Origin: Mycobacterium lepromatosis
Lineage (GTDB): Bacteria > Actinomycetota > Actinomycetes > Mycobacteriales > Mycobacteriaceae
Length of the DNA: 64,000 nt
NCBI RefSeq assembly: GCF_000975265.2
Contig: NZ_CP083405.1
Location: 2,852,001-2,916,000 of the forward strand
Reading direction: 5' to 3'
This document shows, one piece after another, positions 1 through 9,445 of this stretch. Made by a program: the position numbers and the translations under genes. Below the pieces are notes generated by a model that worked only from the letters and a program-made list of their open reading frames with translations, was not told the DNA's origin and made no database searches. How positions within the stretch are numbered: the first letter of the stretch is position 1; each line of letters opens with the position of its first letter.

Positions 1-313
1 AATTCAGGTAGTTCCCACCGTTGTGCGAGACCACGATTTGCTGGCCGAAGCGGTAGTCGCCGTTGGGTCCACGGCCCTCCCCTTTGCCGCGCCACACACC
101 GACCAGCGGCAGCAGTGCCAGCAAAGTGCTATTGAGGTTAGCGCCTTCCCGCAGATTCGCGGTGTCGGAGGGAACTGGCAAGTCGTCGAAATCCGGGATG
201 TTGCGGGCTGCGCTTACCGTAGACCGCTTGGCCGCTTGAAATATCTCAGCAGCCGTACACTTGCCGGAGTCCGCAGGATTGCCCGCTCCGTCACGGACCT
301 CGTCGGAGGTCAC
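1..313 (-). CDS. Nitrobindin-like heme-binding beta-barrel protein (Rv0813c-like), 3' truncated by window
   Basis: About 104 N-terminal codons read from a GTG at 313 and run off the window. Recognisable stretches are [20 protein letters not shown], then [19 protein letters not shown] and [20 protein letters not shown]. The GxWxGxGxG strand is typical of the mycobacterial fatty-acid-binding-protein-like/nitrobindin family, small soluble beta-barrels that bind heme or lipid. The exact ligand here is not shown by the sequence. The GTG was chosen because a GGGGGAG stretch lies about 10 nt upstream; that stretch is also the right arm of the hairpin at 321-369. It is the last gene of the minus-strand sulfur cluster. 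No internal stop is seen in the visible part. Confidence 0.8.
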   Translation of the reverse strand, partial: MTSDEVRDGAGNPADSGKCTAAEIFQAAKRSTVSAARNIPDFDDLPVPSDTANLREGANLNSTLLALLPLVGVWRGKGEGRGPNGDYRFGQQIVVSHNGGNYLN

Positions 314-320
314 GTATGCC

Positions 321-369
321 GCTCTCCCCCACAAGTGGGTGTGGATACCTCCCACTTGTGGGGGAGAGC
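321..369 (-). terminator. Perfect 19-bp inverted repeat (terminator-like hairpin) abutting the next start codon
   Basis: Arms 321-339 and 351-369 pair perfectly (19 bp) around an 11-nt loop. On the minus strand the hairpin follows the 32-residue ORF and ends 7 nt before the GTG start at 313, so its GGGGGAGAG arm could also be that gene's ribosome-binding site. There is no U-tract. A diverged copy lies at 2864-2912. It resembles the G/C-rich terminator motif reported for mycobacteria (called TRIT), as I remember it. Confidence 0.7.
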
Positions 370-410
370 CACCACCCCAGCACTGCGTTCTGCACCGCTG
401 CCGGCGCAGG

Positions 411-509
411 TCACGACTCGTCAGTGATGAGCCGGTACAGCGTATAAAGCGTGAACCATGATATAACTACCACTGCCACAACCAGCATGATCTCGAAGAA
501 GAGTACCAC
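411..509 (-). CDS. 32-residue membrane microprotein downstream of sseC
   Basis: A GTG at 509 opens a 32-codon frame ending in TGA at 411-413. The product begins [18 protein letters not shown] and ends YRLITDES: one hydrophobic helix followed by a short charged tail. The frame is free of stops and keeps conservative membrane-like composition in a genome where neutral sequence decays quickly. I believe similar 30-residue ORFs follow sseC in other mycobacteria, but this is from memory. It lies 61 nt downstream of sseC in the same orientation, so it may be the last cistron of the sulfurtransferase operon. No strong Shine-Dalgarno is seen; an internal ATG at codon 8 is the alternative start. Confidence 0.55.
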   Translation of the reverse strand: MVLFFEIMLVVAVVVISWFTLYTLYRLITDES

Positions 510-570
510 GGGGCGAGTCTATTCGTCTTATTGGTTGGTGGTGGCTTTCGGGGCAGGTGTGTCGGGCTGG

Positions 571-873
571 TCAGGCGATCTTGACGTCGACCTTGTGGAT
601 GCCTGCCTTCGAAGGCGACATCACGGCGTCGCCATTACCGCCTGAAGATAGCGCGCGCAGTGTCCAGGACCCCGGCGCGGCGAAAAACCGGAAGTCACCG
701 GTGACCGAGGTGACCACCTCGGCCGTGAACTCGTTGGACGAATCCAGCAGGCGGACGAAGGCACCACCCACGGCTTGACCTTTGTGATCGACCACGCGGC
801 CGGTGATCACCGTTTCTTTTTCGAGGTCGACGCTGGCGGGCAACGCCAGTTCTTGTTTAGGCCCAGAGAACAT
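571..873 (-). CDS. sseC2: SseC family (DUF1416) sulfur-metabolism protein
   Basis: The 100-residue product matches the usual length of mycobacterial SseC. The frame is open further upstream, but the ATG at 873, two bases after the TGA of the sulfurtransferase gene (ends 876), gives the family length and implies translational coupling. The sequence contains a carboxypeptidase-regulatory-like beta-sandwich pattern (ITGRVVDHKGQAVGGAFVRL, then GDFRFFAAPGSWTLRAL). The protein is always found beside rhodanese-type sulfurtransferases in actinobacteria; its biochemical role is not established. It looks intact. Confidence 0.9.
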   Translation of the reverse strand: MFSGPKQELALPASVDLEKETVITGRVVDHKGQAVGGAFVRLLDSSNEFTAEVVTSVTGDFRFFAAPGSWTLRALSSGGNGDAVMSPSKAGIHKVDVKIA

Positions 874-875
874 AT

Positions 876-1709
876 TCAGCTTCCCAACTCGATTGGGACA
901 CCCACCAGGGAGCCGTATTCCGTCCAACTGCCGTCGTAGTTCTTGACGTTTTGATGTCCGAGTAACTCGTGCAGTACGAACCAAGTGTGGGATGATCGTT
1001 CACCGATTCGGCAGTAGGCGATTGTCTCCTGCAACCCATCTAGGCCGGCGTCGGCATACAGCTTGGCCAACTGCTCGTCGGATTTGAAGGTGCCGTCCTC
1101 ATTGGCGGCCTTGCTCCAAGGTACGTTGATCGCACCGGGGATGTGGCCGGGTCGCTGGCTTTGCTCCTGGGGTAGGTGCGCAGGTGCCAAGAGCTTTCCA
1201 GAGAATTCGTCGGGGGAACGTACGTCAACGAGATTTTTGATCTTGATAGATGCTATGACCTCGTCCCGAAAGGCCCGAATAGTGTTGTTCGGTGCTGCAG
1301 CAGCGTAAGAGGTCGCCGGCCTGGTGACGGTGTCGGTGGACAGCGGGCGACCGTCGAGTTCCCATTTCTTGCGGCCGCCGTCGAGCAATTTGACTTTGTC
1401 ATGTCTGTACAGCTTGAAGTACCAATACGCATAGGCCGCGAACCAGTTGTTGTTGCCGCCGTACAGGATCACAGTGTTGTCGTTGGAAATGCCGCGGTCA
1501 CCCAGCAATTTGGAGAATTGCTGGGTATCGACGAAGTCGCGCTTGACCGGGTCTTGCAAATCCGCGCGCCAGTCCAACTTGACGGCGCCGGCGATGTGGC
1601 CGCCGTCGTAGGCGCTGGTGTCCTCGTCCACTTCGACGAAGACGATGTTCCCGCTGTCGAGATTGTTCTCGGCCCAGTCAGCGGAAACCAGGACATCAGA
1701 GCGTGCCAT
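876..1709 (-). CDS. cysA2: Thiosulfate sulfurtransferase (tandem rhodanese)
   Basis: The 277-residue cytosolic enzyme transfers sulfane sulfur from thiosulfate to an acceptor such as cyanide or a thiol. Two rhodanese domains are visible: an inactive N-terminal one (about 5-125) with YDGGHIAGAVKLDW, and a catalytic C-terminal one (about 145-270) with VDVRSPDEFSG and the active-site loop around Cys233 in YCRIGERSSHTW. The ATG at 1709 has AAGGA about 8 nt upstream and follows the DUF4395 stop by 12 nt. Downstream, sseC starts 2 nt after the stop. Despite the historical cysA name it is not the sulfate-transport ATPase. The gene looks intact. Confidence 0.95.
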   Translation of the reverse strand: MARSDVLVSADWAENNLDSGNIVFVEVDEDTSAYDGGHIAGAVKLDWRADLQDPVKRDFVDTQQFSKLLGDRGISNDNTVILYGGNNNWFAAYAYWYFKLYRHDKVKLLDGGRKKWELDGRPLSTDTVTRPATSYAAAAPNNTIRAFRDEVIASIKIKNLVDVRSPDEFSGKLLAPAHLPQEQSQRPGHIPGAINVPWSKAANEDGTFKSDEQLAKLYADAGLDGLQETIAYCRIGERSSHTWFVLHELLGHQNVKNYDGSWTEYGSLVGVPIELGS

Positions 1710-1721
1710 GGTACAGTCCTT

Positions 1722-2228
1722 TCACTCACCTTGGGGTGAACCAGGTGGTTCACCAGGGTTACGCGGAGCGGCGATGCGTCGGAACCAAACCACAACCGGG
1801 TAGAGCTGACAGCCCAGGCAGATGCCGAACGCTGCGTTGAGGAAGGCGGTCAATAATGCGGCCGCCGTAGCGATGACCCCCTCCAAGAAAGCGCCGCCAG
1901 CGAATCCGGCAACACCACAAACCGCGAAGACGAAGCCGAGCAGTTGGGCGAACTTTAGCGGTGGCACCGGTTCGCGCTCTTTCACCGGACCCAGCCGAGG
2001 CGCCACGAGGGCGGCGAACACCCGTCCGTACGGATGCCGGCGCGGGCCGCCGAGAGTGCCGATGGCAAAAACCACGGCCTGCAGGACCAACAGTAAAGCG
2101 GCCGCCAGTGGACTGAACACCGAAACGATCAGAACGGTCTGCAGAACTGCGGCCGTAACCCAGGCAGCAAATCGTGGTCCGCGAACATCGACGACTTCTA
2201 CTCCGGTGGGGATTTTATTGATCGTCAC
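1722..2228 (-). CDS. DUF4395 membrane protein of the thioredoxin-sulfurtransferase operon
   Basis: The 168-residue integral membrane protein has about four hydrophobic helices in two pairs and a conserved cysteine pair late in the protein (FGICLGCQLYP). DUF4395 proteins typically sit between a thioredoxin and a rhodanese, so a role in thiol or sulfur handling at the membrane is likely but unproven. I chose the GTG at 2228 because TAGGAG lies 8 nt upstream; the frame is also open from a GTG at 2258, which lacks such a site. The gene ends 12 nt before the sulfurtransferase start. It is the first full-length gene after the polycysteine attenuator. Confidence 0.85.
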   Translation of the reverse strand: MTINKIPTGVEVVDVRGPRFAAWVTAAVLQTVLIVSVFSPLAAALLLVLQAVVFAIGTLGGPRRHPYGRVFAALVAPRLGPVKEREPVPPLKFAQLLGFVFAVCGVAGFAGGAFLEGVIATAAALLTAFLNAAFGICLGCQLYPVVVWFRRIAAPRNPGEPPGSPQGE

Positions 2229-2284
2229 TGTATCTACTCCTAGGTACTTCTGTTGCACGGAAAAGCGGGAGACAGGCCACGGTA

Positions 2285-2312
2285 GGGCTCCGAGTGCAGC
2301 GCGAAAGAGCCC
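2285..2312 (-). promoter_or_regulatory. Stem-loop in the leader between the polycysteine sORF and DUF4395
   Basis: Six-base arms GGGCTC and GAGCCC (plus-strand 2285-2290 and 2307-2312) can form a hairpin starting a few bases after the sORF stop. Its position between the cysteine-rich peptide and the operon's first gene suits an attenuator element. The alternative pairing partner was not worked out. Confidence 0.45.
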
Positions 2313-2314
2313 GG

Positions 2315-2404
2315 CTACTTCAGCCAGCTACAGCAACAGCCCGTGATGCGGCACAGATCGACTGCGCGGCGCTTGGTGAGCCTGGGCTCGAGGCGGGTTG
2401 ACAC
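2315..2404 (-). CDS. Leaderless polycysteine leader peptide (Rv0815A-type cysteine attenuator)
   Basis: A GTG at 2404 opens a 29-codon frame ending in TAG at 2315. The middle reads LTKRRAVDLCRI and the end TGCCCSWLK, with three adjacent cysteine codons. A TAAGCT -10 box ends exactly 7 nt before the GTG, so the transcript should begin on the start codon (leaderless). In mycobacteria, such leaderless polycysteine sORFs upstream of the sulfurtransferase operon act as cysteine-responsive attenuators; that is published work on the Rv0815A/Ms5788A type. Here the reading frame, the cysteine run and the promoter are all preserved although most neighbouring regulators have decayed. The peptide is read mainly for its translation rate, not as a product. 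Confidence 0.8.
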   Translation of the reverse strand: MSTRLEPRLTKRRAVDLCRITGCCCSWLK

Positions 2405-2445
2405 GTCGACCAGCTTACCTAATGACACGGTGATCAAGCCAACAA
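2405..2445 (-). promoter_or_regulatory. Promoter of the DUF4395-cysA2-sseC operon
   Basis: The -10 hexamer TAAGCT (plus 2412-2417) fits the mycobacterial TAnnnT consensus and is spaced 7 nt from the leaderless GTG. A -35 is not clear: TTGATC lies at a short 14-nt spacing. The promoter overlaps the 3' end of thiX, so the operon is transcribed separately from thiX. Confidence 0.6.
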
Positions 2446-2856
2446 TGGTTCGAGTGTGGACCGTAGGTCAGCGGCCTTGGGGACTCCCGACGTCCGGTAC
2501 CGTTGCTGTCCGTCGGTATCGAAAATCAATGTGGTGGGCAGCGAGAGCACCGAAAATCGTTGCGCAGCAGCAGGATGAGCGCCCAAATCGATCTCGATAT
2601 GGGCTACGTCGGGCAGATCTTTGCAGACCTGATCAACTACGTGACGGACCCGATCGCACGGTCCGCACCATGGCGCGCTGAAATGTACAATGGTCGGCCC
2701 GGTACGCGACAAGCTGAGGTCGGCGGTGTCTGCGCCGGCGCCCTGACCGGGCCCAGAACAAAATTCGTGAACGTTTCCTGAGTGCCGAGTGAACCACCAC
2801 CCGGCAAAGACTGTCAGCATGCCCACCGTTATTGTCGTCACAATAACGGTAATCAT
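2434..2856 (-). CDS. thiX: Thioredoxin-like protein ThiX, membrane anchored
   Basis: The 140-residue protein has an N-terminal membrane helix (about residues 4-22) followed by a thioredoxin fold with the WCGPC active site (Cys64, Cys67) and the cis-proline region SLPTTLIFD. It probably reduces disulfides or sulfur carriers at the outer face of the membrane or close to it. The ATG at 2856 gives the same length I recall for the M. tuberculosis protein; an upstream extension of the frame reads through the hairpin repeat and is unlikely to be translated. GGGGGAGAG of that hairpin lies about 10 nt upstream and may serve as ribosome-binding site. The gene is intact. Confidence 0.9.
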   Translation of the reverse strand: MITVIVTTITVGMLTVFAGWWFTRHSGNVHEFCSGPGQGAGADTADLSLSRTGPTIVHFSAPWCGPCDRVRHVVDQVCKDLPDVAHIEIDLGAHPAAAQRFSVLSLPTTLIFDTDGQQRYRTSGVPKAADLRSTLEPLLA

Positions 2857-2863
2857 GAGTGTT

Positions 2864-2912
2864 GCTCTCCCCCGCAAGCGGAAGGTACTTCCACCCACTT
2901 GTGGGGGTGTGC
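2864..2912 (-). terminator. Diverged copy of the GC-rich hairpin, between lmeA and thiX
   Basis: Arms 2864-2881 and 2895-2912 pair at 14 of 18 positions around a 13-nt loop. The core CTCTCCCCCGCAAGCGG matches the perfect hairpin at 321-369. It follows lmeA and precedes the thiX start by 7 nt, so it may end lmeA transcripts while its GGGGGAG arm serves thiX translation. Confidence 0.6.
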
Positions 2913-2953
2913 CCCCACTTCATCGCTTTGCTCTGCATCGTTGCTGGCGCACA

Positions 2954-3766
2954 TCATGACTGCTTAAACCCGTCGAGGGTGATTGTTACCCCCCGTGTGA
3001 TACCTTCAATGATCACATCCGAGCCACGTGCTCCCTCGCTGGTCGGTGCTACCCCGAACGGAAGCTTCTGGTCAGGCATCCTGGCGCTGAAGGCACGTAG
3101 CACGAGGTCTCGCTTGTCATCCGGAACGGGTTGGTTGGCGGTGTCGGGTCCGGTTGCGATGTCTGTAGGGGTAAACACCAGCGTCGCCTGGTCTTCAGGG
3201 GCGATGGAGAGGTCCACCAAGACGCTGACCCGGTGGTCGAAGTTGGCTGATTTCGGTGTGCCGCTGAGTACCAGCCCATGGCTGCTGGAGATCCCGGATT
3301 CAGTGGTACCGCCGGTGGCGTCGTTGGTTTCCCGGTGTGGTGCCTCGACCATGAGGTCGTTGATGCCTAGATACTGGCCCAGGTGCATCGAGTCGATGAT
3401 GATGCGGCTCTCTAGCTTGTCTACCGGGAGCTTCGCATCGGGCTTGATCAGCCAGGACGCATAGGTTAGGTCGATCGAGTACATAGTGGCTTCGAGGGAG
3501 GCCTTGCCGACCATGGCGTGGTCGACTGCGTTGGCCTTGATTTCCAACTCGGTGTAGTGGTCCCGCATCGCCTGCGGGATGAACGGGAACGCCAGGATGG
3601 CCACAAATGGGTCTGACCCGAGATTGGCTGTGTTGCGCACGTTGACTGACAGGAGGTATTCGGCGTAGATGCTGGTTCCGTAATCGATGCCGAGGATACC
3701 GACAACAAGCACAGCCACGGTGACTACCGTTGCGATCACACTGGTTAGCACCTTGCGCATACGCAT
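2954..3766 (-). CDS. lmeA: LmeA-like periplasmic lipid-binding protein (DUF2993)
   Basis: The 270-residue protein begins with a basic stretch and one hydrophobic segment (about residues 8-28), then a periplasmic DUF2993 domain. LmeA in M. smegmatis and M. tuberculosis Rv0817c is a phospholipid-binding protein needed for mannan elongation of lipomannan and lipoarabinomannan. The ATG at 3766 gives the family length; the frame extends upstream, but that part has no membrane-protein character. The Shine-Dalgarno is weak. It lies upstream of thiX on the same strand, separated by the hairpin repeat. No stops or frameshifts are seen. Confidence 0.85.
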   Translation of the reverse strand: MRMRKVLTSVIATVVTVAVLVVGILGIDYGTSIYAEYLLSVNVRNTANLGSDPFVAILAFPFIPQAMRDHYTELEIKANAVDHAMVGKASLEATMYSIDLTYASWLIKPDAKLPVDKLESRIIIDSMHLGQYLGINDLMVEAPHRETNDATGGTTESGISSSHGLVLSGTPKSANFDHRVSVLVDLSIAPEDQATLVFTPTDIATGPDTANQPVPDDKRDLVLRAFSARMPDQKLPFGVAPTSEGARGSDVIIEGITRGVTITLDGFKQS

Positions 3767-3932
3767 ATTGTGACTTAGCTCTATGCAAGTTGCGTTTTTA
3801 ACCATCTCCGACAACTGGCATGATTGCTCCCGCAATGCCTTGTCGTCGGGTCTATAGACACTTAGGTGGCACGTTATTGTATATACACCTAGCCGCATAG
3901 CCGCACCGCGCGTGTTGCTATCGATTTGGGAA

Positions 3933-5641
<1,709 letters not shown>

Positions 5642-5800
5642 ACGAACGCCCAGTTCCATGCAGTACTCACCAGTGTTGTGTTCACCCCACTACTGATGTT
5701 TTTGGGTTCCTGCGGTGCATACTTTCCGGGTGACCAGGCCACTTTGCGTTCGGCCAGCGGTGCGAGTGTGCGTCGAAAGTGCGCTGAGAAAGCGAGACCG

Positions 5801-6925
5801 GTGAGCCACGATAGGGTATGCAGGGCGTTTGCGATGGTGTTGACGACGACGGTCACCGCCGGGGTGTTGTCCGCGTGCGGTAGTGACGATAGTCGCGGCC
5901 ATGTTGCGACAACATCCATCTCAGGGAAATCGGCTGACACCGCGGCTTGCGGCGGCAAAAGAACAATGACGGCTGAAGGGTCGACCGCTCAACAGAACGC
6001 GATCGCATTGTTTAATCAAATTTGGGGAAAGTTGTGCCCCGACAAGAACGTGTCATACAACCCGACTGGGTCGGGTGCTGGTCGTGAACAATTCATTGCT
6101 GGCCGTGTCGACTTCGCTGGCTCGGACTCGCCGCTGCTTGCAGATCAACTCGGCCCGGCCGCCAAACGCTGTAAAGGAAACCCGGCCTGGGATCTACCGC
6201 TGGTGTTCGGGCCGGTTGCGTTGGTCTACAACCTGCCAGGCGTTCAAATGTTGACCGTCAATAGCGACGTGTTGGCCAAAATTTTCAGTGGCGTGATTAC
6301 GAAATGGAACGACAGGATACTCGCGGCTCTCAATCCAGGTGTTGTCCTGCCCAACCTCAGGATCATGCCGATCTATAGGGCTGATGCATCGGGAACCACC
6401 GATAACTTGCAGAAGTATTTAACGGCCGATGCACCACAGAGCTGGGCCAAAGGAGTCGGTGCCGAGTTTCAGGGCGGTGTTGGCCAAGGGGTTCAGAAGT
6501 CGGCTGGTGTAATCCAGGCGGTGCAAACTATTTTAGGCGCCTTTGGTTATGTCGAGAAGAGCTTCGCCGATCGGGCCGGATTGCCGTTCGCCCAGATTGA
6601 CACCGGCAGTGGCGGAGTGCCGCTTACCGCAGACACGGCACGCAATGGCATAAATGCGGCCAACTTCGTGTCCGTCGGCAACGACCTAGTATTAGACCTG
6701 AACGCGATGTACAGCACCGAGCAGTCGAATGCTTACCCGTTGGTGTTGGCTACATATGAGATCGTCTGCTCGAAAGGCTACGACCCGGACACGTTTGCGG
6801 CGATCAAGTCGTTCCTCACCGTGGCCGCCAATGACGGTCAGACCGGTCTTTCGGCGGTAGGCTATGTTCCGCTGCCCGATACAGTTAAGAAACGACTGGT
6901 CAGCGCGATCAACGCAATGCAGTAG
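5801..6925 (+). CDS. pstS: Phosphate-binding lipoprotein PstS
   Basis: The 374-residue lipoprotein is the extracytoplasmic phosphate receptor of the Pst ABC transporter. A signal peptide ends in the lipobox LSAC with the modified Cys at residue 26. Phosphate-contact segments are visible: MTAEGSTAQQNA, PTGSGAGREQF, and YRADASGTTDN. The GTG at 5801 was chosen because it gives a short, basic signal peptide; the frame is open from 5678, but that part is not signal-like. It lies 159 nt after mshD and is followed by dead pstC and pstA, so the receptor survives without its membrane channel at this locus. Confidence 0.92.
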   Translation: MSHDRVCRAFAMVLTTTVTAGVLSACGSDDSRGHVATTSISGKSADTAACGGKRTMTAEGSTAQQNAIALFNQIWGKLCPDKNVSYNPTGSGAGREQFIAGRVDFAGSDSPLLADQLGPAAKRCKGNPAWDLPLVFGPVALVYNLPGVQMLTVNSDVLAKIFSGVITKWNDRILAALNPGVVLPNLRIMPIYRADASGTTDNLQKYLTADAPQSWAKGVGAEFQGGVGQGVQKSAGVIQAVQTILGAFGYVEKSFADRAGLPFAQIDTGSGGVPLTADTARNGINAANFVSVGNDLVLDLNAMYSTEQSNAYPLVLATYEIVCSKGYDPDTFAAIKSFLTVAANDGQTGLSAVGYVPLPDTVKKRLVSAINAMQ

Positions 6926-6978
6926 CAAATTGCCTCTGTGCGAAATCTTTTCTCAAAGGGGCAACAGACGGTTTAAAA

Positions 6979-8018
6979 AGTGACGGCAGAACTAAACAGG
7001 GATGGGATTACGGTGACAATGTCAACCCAAGCCTATGCGGGTTCGGTGGTAGCCAGGCCCCTCCCGAGTTGCCGATCGCACCCATAAGCTTGTGGGGGCA
7101 GTCGAACTTGGGAGACCAGATATTCGCAGGCTGTTGGAGGGGCTCAGAGTCCGGGTTGTGGTCCTGATAGCCGCAATAGGCGCGTTATATGTTGTGCAGC
7201 GCGATACCCACGTTGTAGCGCGGCAAAGAGCACTTCTTTAGCTACGGCGGCAAGTGAGTTATTGTCGATACCTCCGTGATGCACTTCGGAATCTTTGATC
7301 TGCTGCAGGTGACGGTGTTGGTGTCACTGTTAGCATTGATCTTGGTGACGCCGACTGCTTCGGGGGTCGTTCTGTTCATCACCCAGTATGCACCGCGGCA
7401 GGTCGTCGGCGCGGTGGCTTATTCGGTCGATTTGTTGGCTGTGGTGCCCTCGATCATCTGCGGTGTCTGGGGTTTATACGTACTGACACCGCAGCTGCGT
7501 CCGATCGCAACTTGGCTCAATCGGACTCTGGTCTGGTGCATTCTCCTCAGCTAGTGGCAATACTTCGGTGGCCGGCGTCGGCACCATCTTCACCGCTGGT
7601 GGATTGTTTTGGCGGTGATGATCTTGTCGATCAGCACCGCGGTCACACGCGACGTCTTTGTGCAGACTCCGCACGACCCGATCGAGGCTGTGCTGGTAGC
7701 TAAGTATCGGGAAATGGTCTGGACTGTCGTGTGTTGCCCTTCGGTCGATTCGGGTTACATACGCGGTGCGATGTTGGGCCTAGGACGCGCCTTGGGTGCG
7801 ATGGTCGCGCTGCTGATCATCTTGCGCAGCACTCAAGAAAAAGTTTGGTCGGTCACTATTCGACGGCGGTTACACCTTCGCAACCAAGATTGCCTCCATC
7901 GCATCGGCATTTGGTGATCGATACAAAGTTGGCGCTTATATTACTGCCCGGATGTTGCTGTTCATTAGTCGCTTTCGTGATCGATGTCTCAGCGCGCAGC
8001 GTTGTCACCGGACTTAGA
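6979..8018 (+). pseudogene. pstC: Dead phosphate permease subunit PstC
   Basis: The longest surviving block (7276-7550) reads MHFGIFDLLQVTVLVSLLAL and VDLLAVVPSIICGVWGLYVL, typical PstC membrane helices. Further blocks in other frames are AVMILSISTAVTRDVFVQTP and [20 protein letters not shown]. The upstream 300 bases hold the degraded N-terminus (LEGLRVRVVVLIAAIGALYV). Stops and at least three frameshifts interrupt it. PstC with PstA forms the channel through which PstS delivers phosphate; without it this locus cannot encode a complete transporter. Confidence 0.9.
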
Positions 8019-8029
8019 AGACGAAACCG

Positions 8030-8578
8030 ATGGCCTCGATTCTGGGTCGGACGCTCAAGGAACGGACGTTCTCCAGGCTTGGTCGATGTCGTCGAGTTGT
8101 GAACAATTTCGTGACTGTACTCGTGATATTGCTCGCCCTAATGTAGTTAGTTCGTGGTTGGCGGTGGCGGGTACCACGTGATCGTCGGCACCTTGTTGCC
8201 GGGATTGATATGCACTGCAATTTCCATGCCGATTGTCCTCATGGTCGGGATCTATCTGGTCGAATACTGTTGCGGCGCAAAGCCTGAACGCGTTAGCGAT
8301 ATCCATGGTGGATATCCTAAGCAGTCTACTCTTGATCGTGGCGGTGCTGTCTCTCATATGCGCACTGTGCGCGGCGACGTTGGGTCTTGGTCGTTCCAAG
8401 TTATGGTTTTATGGTGCCGTCGATGTTGTTGATGCTCCCGGTAAATCATCTGGGCTACCGAGAAAATTCCGCTCATTCCGATGGATCTGCGCGAGGCCAG
8501 TTACACTCTAGGGGTCACGAAGGGGAAAACGATTGTGGGGCGCCACGCTGACCCTGATAATCGTTGTGCTTAATACTT
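8030..8578 (+). pseudogene. pstA: Dead phosphate permease subunit PstA with internal deletion
   Basis: The ATG at 8030 begins MASILGRTLKERTFSRLGRC, followed in shifting frames by GGGGYHVIVGTLLPGLICTA, VGIYLVEYCCGA, MVDILSSLLLIVAVLSLICA and MDLREASYTLGVTKGKTI. The frame then jumps directly to WGATLTLIIVVLNT, which belongs to the last helix. Roughly 100 codons of the family are therefore missing as well as several frames being broken. Only about 550 bp remain of the roughly 900 expected. Confidence 0.88.
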
Positions 8579-8642
8579 AATATCGGGTCCAGAGTAATTG
8601 AGAACATCTTTGTCCCTAAGAAGTCGTAGGCAGGAGAACCAA

Positions 8643-9419
8643 GTGGCCAAGAGATTGGACCTCAAAGGCGTCAACATTTATTACGGGTCTTTTCAAGTAG
8701 TTTTAGATGTCTCGCTGGCGGTACTGCCCAGAAGCGTGACGGCGTTCATCGGAGCCTCAGGCTGCGGCAAGACGACGGTGCTGCGCACCTTAAATCGGAT
8801 GCATGAGGTCGTCCCTGGTGCCCGTGTTGAAGGCACCGTGTTACTCGACGATGAAGACATATATGCCCCGGGTATCGATCCCGTCGGTGTACGACGGGCA
8901 ATCGGGATGGTGTTCCAGCGGCCCAACCCGTTCCCCGCCATGTCAATTCGCGATAACGTGGTGGCCGGTTTAAAGCTGCAAGGCGTGCGTAATCGTAAGG
9001 TGCTCGATGATACCGCCGAATACTCCTTGCGCGGCACGAACCTGTGGGATGAGGTCAAGGACCGATTGGATAAGCCTGGAGGTGGACTATCCGGGGGCCA
9101 GCAGCAACGGCTGTGCATCGCTCGGGCCATCGCCGTACAACCAGACGTGTTGCTCATGGACGAGCCATGCTCCTCGCTCGATCCCATTTCGACGATGGCC
9201 ATCGAGGAACTGATTGGTGAATTGAAGCAAGAGTACACCATCGTAATCGTTACCCACAACATGCAGCAAGCGGCGCGGGTGAGTGATCAGACTGCGTTCT
9301 TCAACTTGGAAGCCGTCGGCAGACCCGGTCGGCTGGTGGAGATCGATGATACCGAGAAAATCTTTTCCAATCCGACCGAAAAGGCCACCGAGGACTACAT
9401 CTCCGGTCGCTTTGGCTAG
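8643..9419 (+). CDS. pstB: Phosphate ABC transporter ATPase PstB (PhoT)
   Basis: The 258-residue cytoplasmic ATPase of the Pst system shows Walker [10 protein letters not shown] (37-45), the signature LSGGQQQR, Walker [13 protein letters not shown] and the H-loop [11 protein letters not shown] at 8643 has AGGAG 6 nt upstream and gives the PhoT length; the open frame from 8598 lacks such a site. It is intact, although pstC and pstA just upstream are dead. It could pair with a permease encoded elsewhere or work in PhoU-linked signalling; that is inference. It converges with phoU, whose 3' end is 26 nt away. Confidence 0.95.
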   Translation: MAKRLDLKGVNIYYGSFQVVLDVSLAVLPRSVTAFIGASGCGKTTVLRTLNRMHEVVPGARVEGTVLLDDEDIYAPGIDPVGVRRAIGMVFQRPNPFPAMSIRDNVVAGLKLQGVRNRKVLDDTAEYSLRGTNLWDEVKDRLDKPGGGLSGGQQQRLCIARAIAVQPDVLLMDEPCSSLDPISTMAIEELIGELKQEYTIVIVTHNMQQAARVSDQTAFFNLEAVGRPGRLVEIDDTEKIFSNPTEKATEDYISGRFG

Positions 9420-9445
9420 TTCATCGAAACGGCCGGACAGACCAC

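Noticed and set aside
1176-1739. A 187-codon plus-strand frame over the sulfurtransferase gene
   Set aside because: It is a mirror frame of cysA2 on the other strand, with no family features.
1822-2346. A 174-codon plus-strand frame over DUF4395
   Set aside because: It is the antisense of a conserved membrane protein gene and of the attenuator; Thr/Ala/Pro-rich shadow composition.
7079-7098. Sequence resembling the GC hairpin (CCCATAAGCTTGTGGGGG)
   Set aside because: The arms pair over only a few bases, it lacks the CTCTCCCCC core, and it lies inside the former pstC reading frame.
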